Part shown: piece after piece, positions 3,644 through 6,306 of the stretch
Layout of the letters: each line of letters begins with the position of its first letter
Position numbering within the stretch: position 1 is the first letter of the stretch
NCBI GenBank assembly: GCA_023417285.1
Contig: JAEZFR010000027.1
Coordinates: forward strand, 1 to 6,306
Origin: Bacillota bacterium
GTDB taxonomy: Bacteria > Bacillota > Clostridia > Acetivibrionales > DSM-1351
DNA: 6,306 bases
Direction: 5' to 3'
Position numbers and translations under genes: made by a program
Notes under the pieces: generated by a model
Databases searched by the model: none
What the model saw: only the letters and a program-made list of their open reading frames with translations
What the model was told of the DNA's origin: nothing

Positions 3644-6306
3644 TTATTCTGTTCTCAGAGCAATTACCGGATCCTTCTTTGCTGCACTTCTAGAAGGTAT
3701 AATACCAGAGATCAAAGTAAGCAGCACACTTATCAGTACAAGTATTATAGCTACTGGTATAGGCAATATCGCGCTGAGATTATTTATTCCTGTAACAGCG
3801 TGTAAAATAATATTGACTGGTATACAAATCAAATAGGTTATCAGTACACCTAATAGTCCCGAGGTCAGTCCAATTATGACCGTTTCAGCGTTAAACATGC
3901 TTGATACATTTCTCTTTGATGCTCCCAATGCTCGGAGTATACCTATTTCCTTTGTACGCTCCTGAACCGATATAAGTGTAATTACACCAATCATTATGGA
4001 GGAAACAATTAAAGAAACTGCAACAAAGGCAATTAGTACATAAGTAATAGCATTTATAATGGTTGTTACCGAGGACATTAGCAGGCCTACATAATCTGTA
4101 TAGCCTATTTTTGACATCTCATCAACACTATTATTATAATCAGCGATTGCTTGCTCAATAATGTCCTTTTGTTCAAAGCTTGCGGCATAAAGATTTATAG
4201 TAGAAGGATTGTCAAGATTCACATATCCAAGAGTACGCATATTATTGTCATAGCTGGAAGGTGAAAATTCCAAAACCACATCATAGTACTCTGCACACTG
4301 CTCATCTGTATAGCCCTTCAATGACATATCCAGTGCGGCTGAGAGCTGCTGTGTCGTCATCTTGCTCATCTTTGCCTCAACCTCTGCTGCAAATTGTGAC
4401 TTAACCTGCTCCCTTACCATCTGTGTGAACAGCTTTGTAATTTCCTCGTCAGTCATACCGGTAACGTAATCTTTCATTTCATCCTGATTCATGCCGGTTT
4501 GTTGAGAAATTCCTTGTAGCATGGCCTTTTCTATATCAGCCCGCTTAACAGAACTCATGGTCTGAGAAACTGCACCCTCTAGCTGTTCTTTTGAAGGAAT
4601 GCTCATAATTTTTATATATGCATCTGCTTTCCTGTTTGCATCCAAGCTCTCGATATATGCTTTAAAATCCTTAGCCTTTTGTTGAGTATCAAGATTACCG
4701 GTGTTTTCCTTGAATGGTAGTCCTGTAAATATATCATTTGAAGGATTTGCCAGCTGTGCTTTAATTGCAGCTGAATTCTTGGAATGCTCAATTACAGATT
4801 CAGTAAGCTTACTTGTGTAGCCTATTGAACCGGTAAGCATTGTAGCTACAGCATTTTCATTCGGACGAATGATTCCTGATACCTTTAAAACAGTACCATT
4901 ATCATATAAGTACTTAAGTCCAGCATCTGTTTTCCTCAAATCAGTATATAAGCCCGTTTTATCATCTAATTTATAACAGTTAGAGGATAGGATGGTGCGG
5001 AACTCCATATCACATATTTCTTCATATGTCCATTTCTGATGCTTATTTATGAGCTCTTCTTTGTTGAACGCAGCATCAAAAACATCTTCTATTTCCTCTT
5101 GGGACTTTAATCCTAATGCATATAGTGTCATATCATCAAGTTCATTATTTTTATCCAGCACCAGTACAATTTCGTTGTACTGTGTAGGCCATGAACCGTA
5201 TACAAGATCATATTGCTTTTGTATCAAAGGTGTAACCATCTTGCCATCATCCCCAGGAGGCATCTCCTGCCACATCTTCATAGACATTGTACTACTTGAG
5301 GTCATCATTGAGGCTAGAGGTGAACTAGCACTTGCACCTTGTCCATCCATATCCCCAAATCCAGCCATGCTACTTCCAAAATACTTCATCAGCATATCCT
5401 GAACAACCTTTTGTGAATCTGAAAGAATGATATTGCCATCTACGTTTTCAGTATATATAAGCATATCCATATTGTAGGTATACTGTACCCCGCTGACAGC
5501 ATCCTTTAATTGAGATTGTCCCTCCTGCTTTGCAAACTCTTTTTCCATATACTTTTTGAAGGACTTAAGATCATTAGTCTTGGTATCCATATTGTTCAAT
5601 GAATTAACAAGATCATATAAAGCAGTTTTTTGATATACTGCATCCTTTTCATGTTCTGAGGTAGCTGAAGCCGCGTTAATAAAGGATTCCATGAGAGTCC
5701 CCAAGTCGACGTGTTGTGCCTCAAGTGTTAAAGGATAGGACGATAAGGTATCCTCCTGAACTTTATCAATATAAGTAGTCATACCCTGTGATACTGCAAA
5801 AATCAGTGCAATACCAATTATGCCTATACTTCCTGCAAATGATGTCAGAGCAGTTCTGCCTTTTTTGGTAAATAAATTTTTCAGGGATAAACCAAAAGAA
5901 GTGACAAATGACATGGAGGGCTTTCTACTTTTCTTGCCATTATCTTTAGTTACAGCTATTACTTTCTGCTCTTCAATGATTTCCTCCTCTAATAAAGGAG
6001 AAGAATCACTTAGTATATTGCCATCTAGCATTCTGACAATTCGGGTAGAGTATTTATTTGCTAAATCAGGGTTATGCGTAACCATTATAACCAGTCGGTC
6101 TTTTGATATTTCTTTTAGTATTTCCATGACCTGAACACTGGTTTCACTATCGAGCGCCCCTGTTGGTTCATCAGCAAGAACAATATCGGGATTGTTTACA
6201 ATAGCTCGTGCGATAGCAACACGCTGCATTTGTCCACCTGACATTTCACTGGGTTTCTTGCGGAGCTGATCACCAAGTCCAACCTGTTCAAGCGCTTCCT
6301 TTGCAC
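3644..6306 (-). CDS. MacB-type ABC exporter: ATPase fused to an FtsX-like permease (partial, N-terminus off the right edge)
   Basis: The frame is open from the right edge to a TAA at 3644-3646 (886 visible codons). The ATG at 6244 lies inside the ABC signature and is not the start: the upstream codons read in frame into ATPase sequence, KKPSEMSGGQ. Numbering from that Met, the parts are signature MSGGQMQRVAIARA (1-14), Walker B and D-loop IVLADEPTGALDS (21-33) and H-loop VTHN (55-58). A charged linker follows (about 85-112), then TM1 (about 132-155), an extracellular region of about 565 residues, and three C-terminal TM segments (about 727-760, 787-815, 827-850). The cytoplasmic QERTKEIGILRALGASKRNV and the tail DPVIALRTE are typical of FtsX/MacB permeases. 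The Walker A part, about 120 residues, is missing. The class works as dimers, often as mechanotransmission pumps for peptides, antibiotics or lipoproteins; the substrate here is unknown. The extracellular region is Lys/Glu-rich and mostly helical-looking, with a Met-rich stretch at 293-336. Confidence 0.93.
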   Translation of the reverse strand, partial: AKEALEQVGLGDQLRKKPSEMSGGQMQRVAIARAIVNNPDIVLADEPTGALDSETSVQVMEILKEISKDRLVIMVTHNPDLANKYSTRIVRMLDGNILSDSSPLLEEEIIEEQKVIAVTKDNGKKSRKPSMSFVTSFGLSLKNLFTKKGRTALTSFAGSIGIIGIALIFAVSQGMTTYIDKVQEDTLSSYPLTLEAQHVDLGTLMESFINAASATSEHEKDAVYQKTALYDLVNSLNNMDTKTNDLKSFKKYMEKEFAKQEGQSQLKDAVSGVQYTYNMDMLIYTENVDGNIILSDSQKVVQDMLMKYFGSSMAGFGDMDGQGASASSPLASMMTSSSTMSMKMWQEMPPGDDGKMVTPLIQKQYDLVYGSWPTQYNEIVLVLDKNNELDDMTLYALGLKSQEEIEDVFDAAFNKEELINKHQKWTYEEICDMEFRTILSSNCYKLDDKTGLYTDLRKTDAGLKYLYDNGTVLKVSGIIRPNENAVATMLTGSIGYTSKLTESVIEHSKNSAAIKAQLANPSNDIFTGLPFKENTGNLDTQQKAKDFKAYIESLDANRKADAYIKIMSIPSKEQLEGAVSQTMSSVKRADIEKAMLQGISQQTGMNQDEMKDYVTGMTDEEITKLFTQMVREQVKSQFAAEVEAKMSKMTTQQLSAALDMSLKGYTDEQCAEYYDVVLEFSPSSYDNNMRTLGYVNLDNPSTINLYAASFEQKDIIEQAIADYNNSVDEMSKIGYTDYVGLLMSSVTTIINAITYVLIAFVAVSLIVSSIMIGVITLISVQERTKEIGILRALGASKRNVSSMFNAETVIIGLTSGLLGVLITYLICIPVNIILHAVTGINNLSAILPIPVAIILVLISVLLTLISGIIPSRSAAKKDPVIALRTE

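Noticed and set aside
3591..6134. Plus-strand open frames at 3591-3836, 5049-5402 and 5820-6134
   Set aside because: They are antisense shadows of the ABC transporter gene, which has clear family motifs along the minus strand; the hydrophobic one at 3591 mirrors transmembrane codons and T-rich DNA.
6242..6244. ATG at 6244 as the start of the ABC transporter protein
   Set aside because: It falls within the ABC signature (SEMSGGQ), and 20 in-frame upstream codons read as normal ATPase sequence to the window edge, so the true start lies outside.

Overview
The window looks like a chromosomal segment of a low-GC Gram-positive bacterium, most likely a member of the Clostridia. This is inferred from the AT-rich intergenic DNA, the strong GGAGG-type ribosome binding sites, the TTGACA/TATACT-type promoters, tRNA genes that encode their own CCA ends, and the gene families present. 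It cannot be assigned to a species from the sequence alone.

Layout from left to right. Positions 1-2042, minus strand: two tandem M42-family metallo-aminopeptidase genes 16 bp apart. The downstream one (1-973) runs off the left edge and the upstream one (990-2042) is complete. Positions 2043-2281: an AT-rich divergent intergenic region. It holds a possible minus-strand promoter for the peptidase pair and a near-consensus plus-strand promoter for tRNA genes. Positions 2282-2639, plus strand: three tRNA genes, a CAU-anticodon tRNA (probably tRNA-Ile2), tRNA-Phe(GAA) and tRNA-Tyr(GTA). The last has its own strong promoter in the spacer before it and is followed by a hairpin terminator. Positions 2761-3444, minus strand: a PHP-domain metal-dependent phosphoesterase gene that starts with TTG. 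Its upstream region carries a palindrome and two direct repeats. Positions 3546-3572: a minus-strand terminator hairpin. Positions 3644-6306, minus strand: a very large ABC transporter polypeptide in which a MacB-type ATPase is fused to an FtsX-like permease with a large extracellular domain. Its N-terminal part lies beyond the right edge.

The two peptidases probably form one operon in the last steps of cytoplasmic peptide degradation. The tRNA genes are an independent unit transcribed convergently with the PHP gene. The PHP phosphoesterase and the ABC exporter point the same way but are separated by a terminator, so they are probably separate transcription units. Nothing indicates a mobile element, CRISPR array, phage or new multi-gene system. 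The points most worth a second look are the exporter's extracellular domain with its Met-rich stretch, the repeat architecture upstream of the PHP gene, and an inverted copy of the tRNA-Tyr 3' end and terminator arm.
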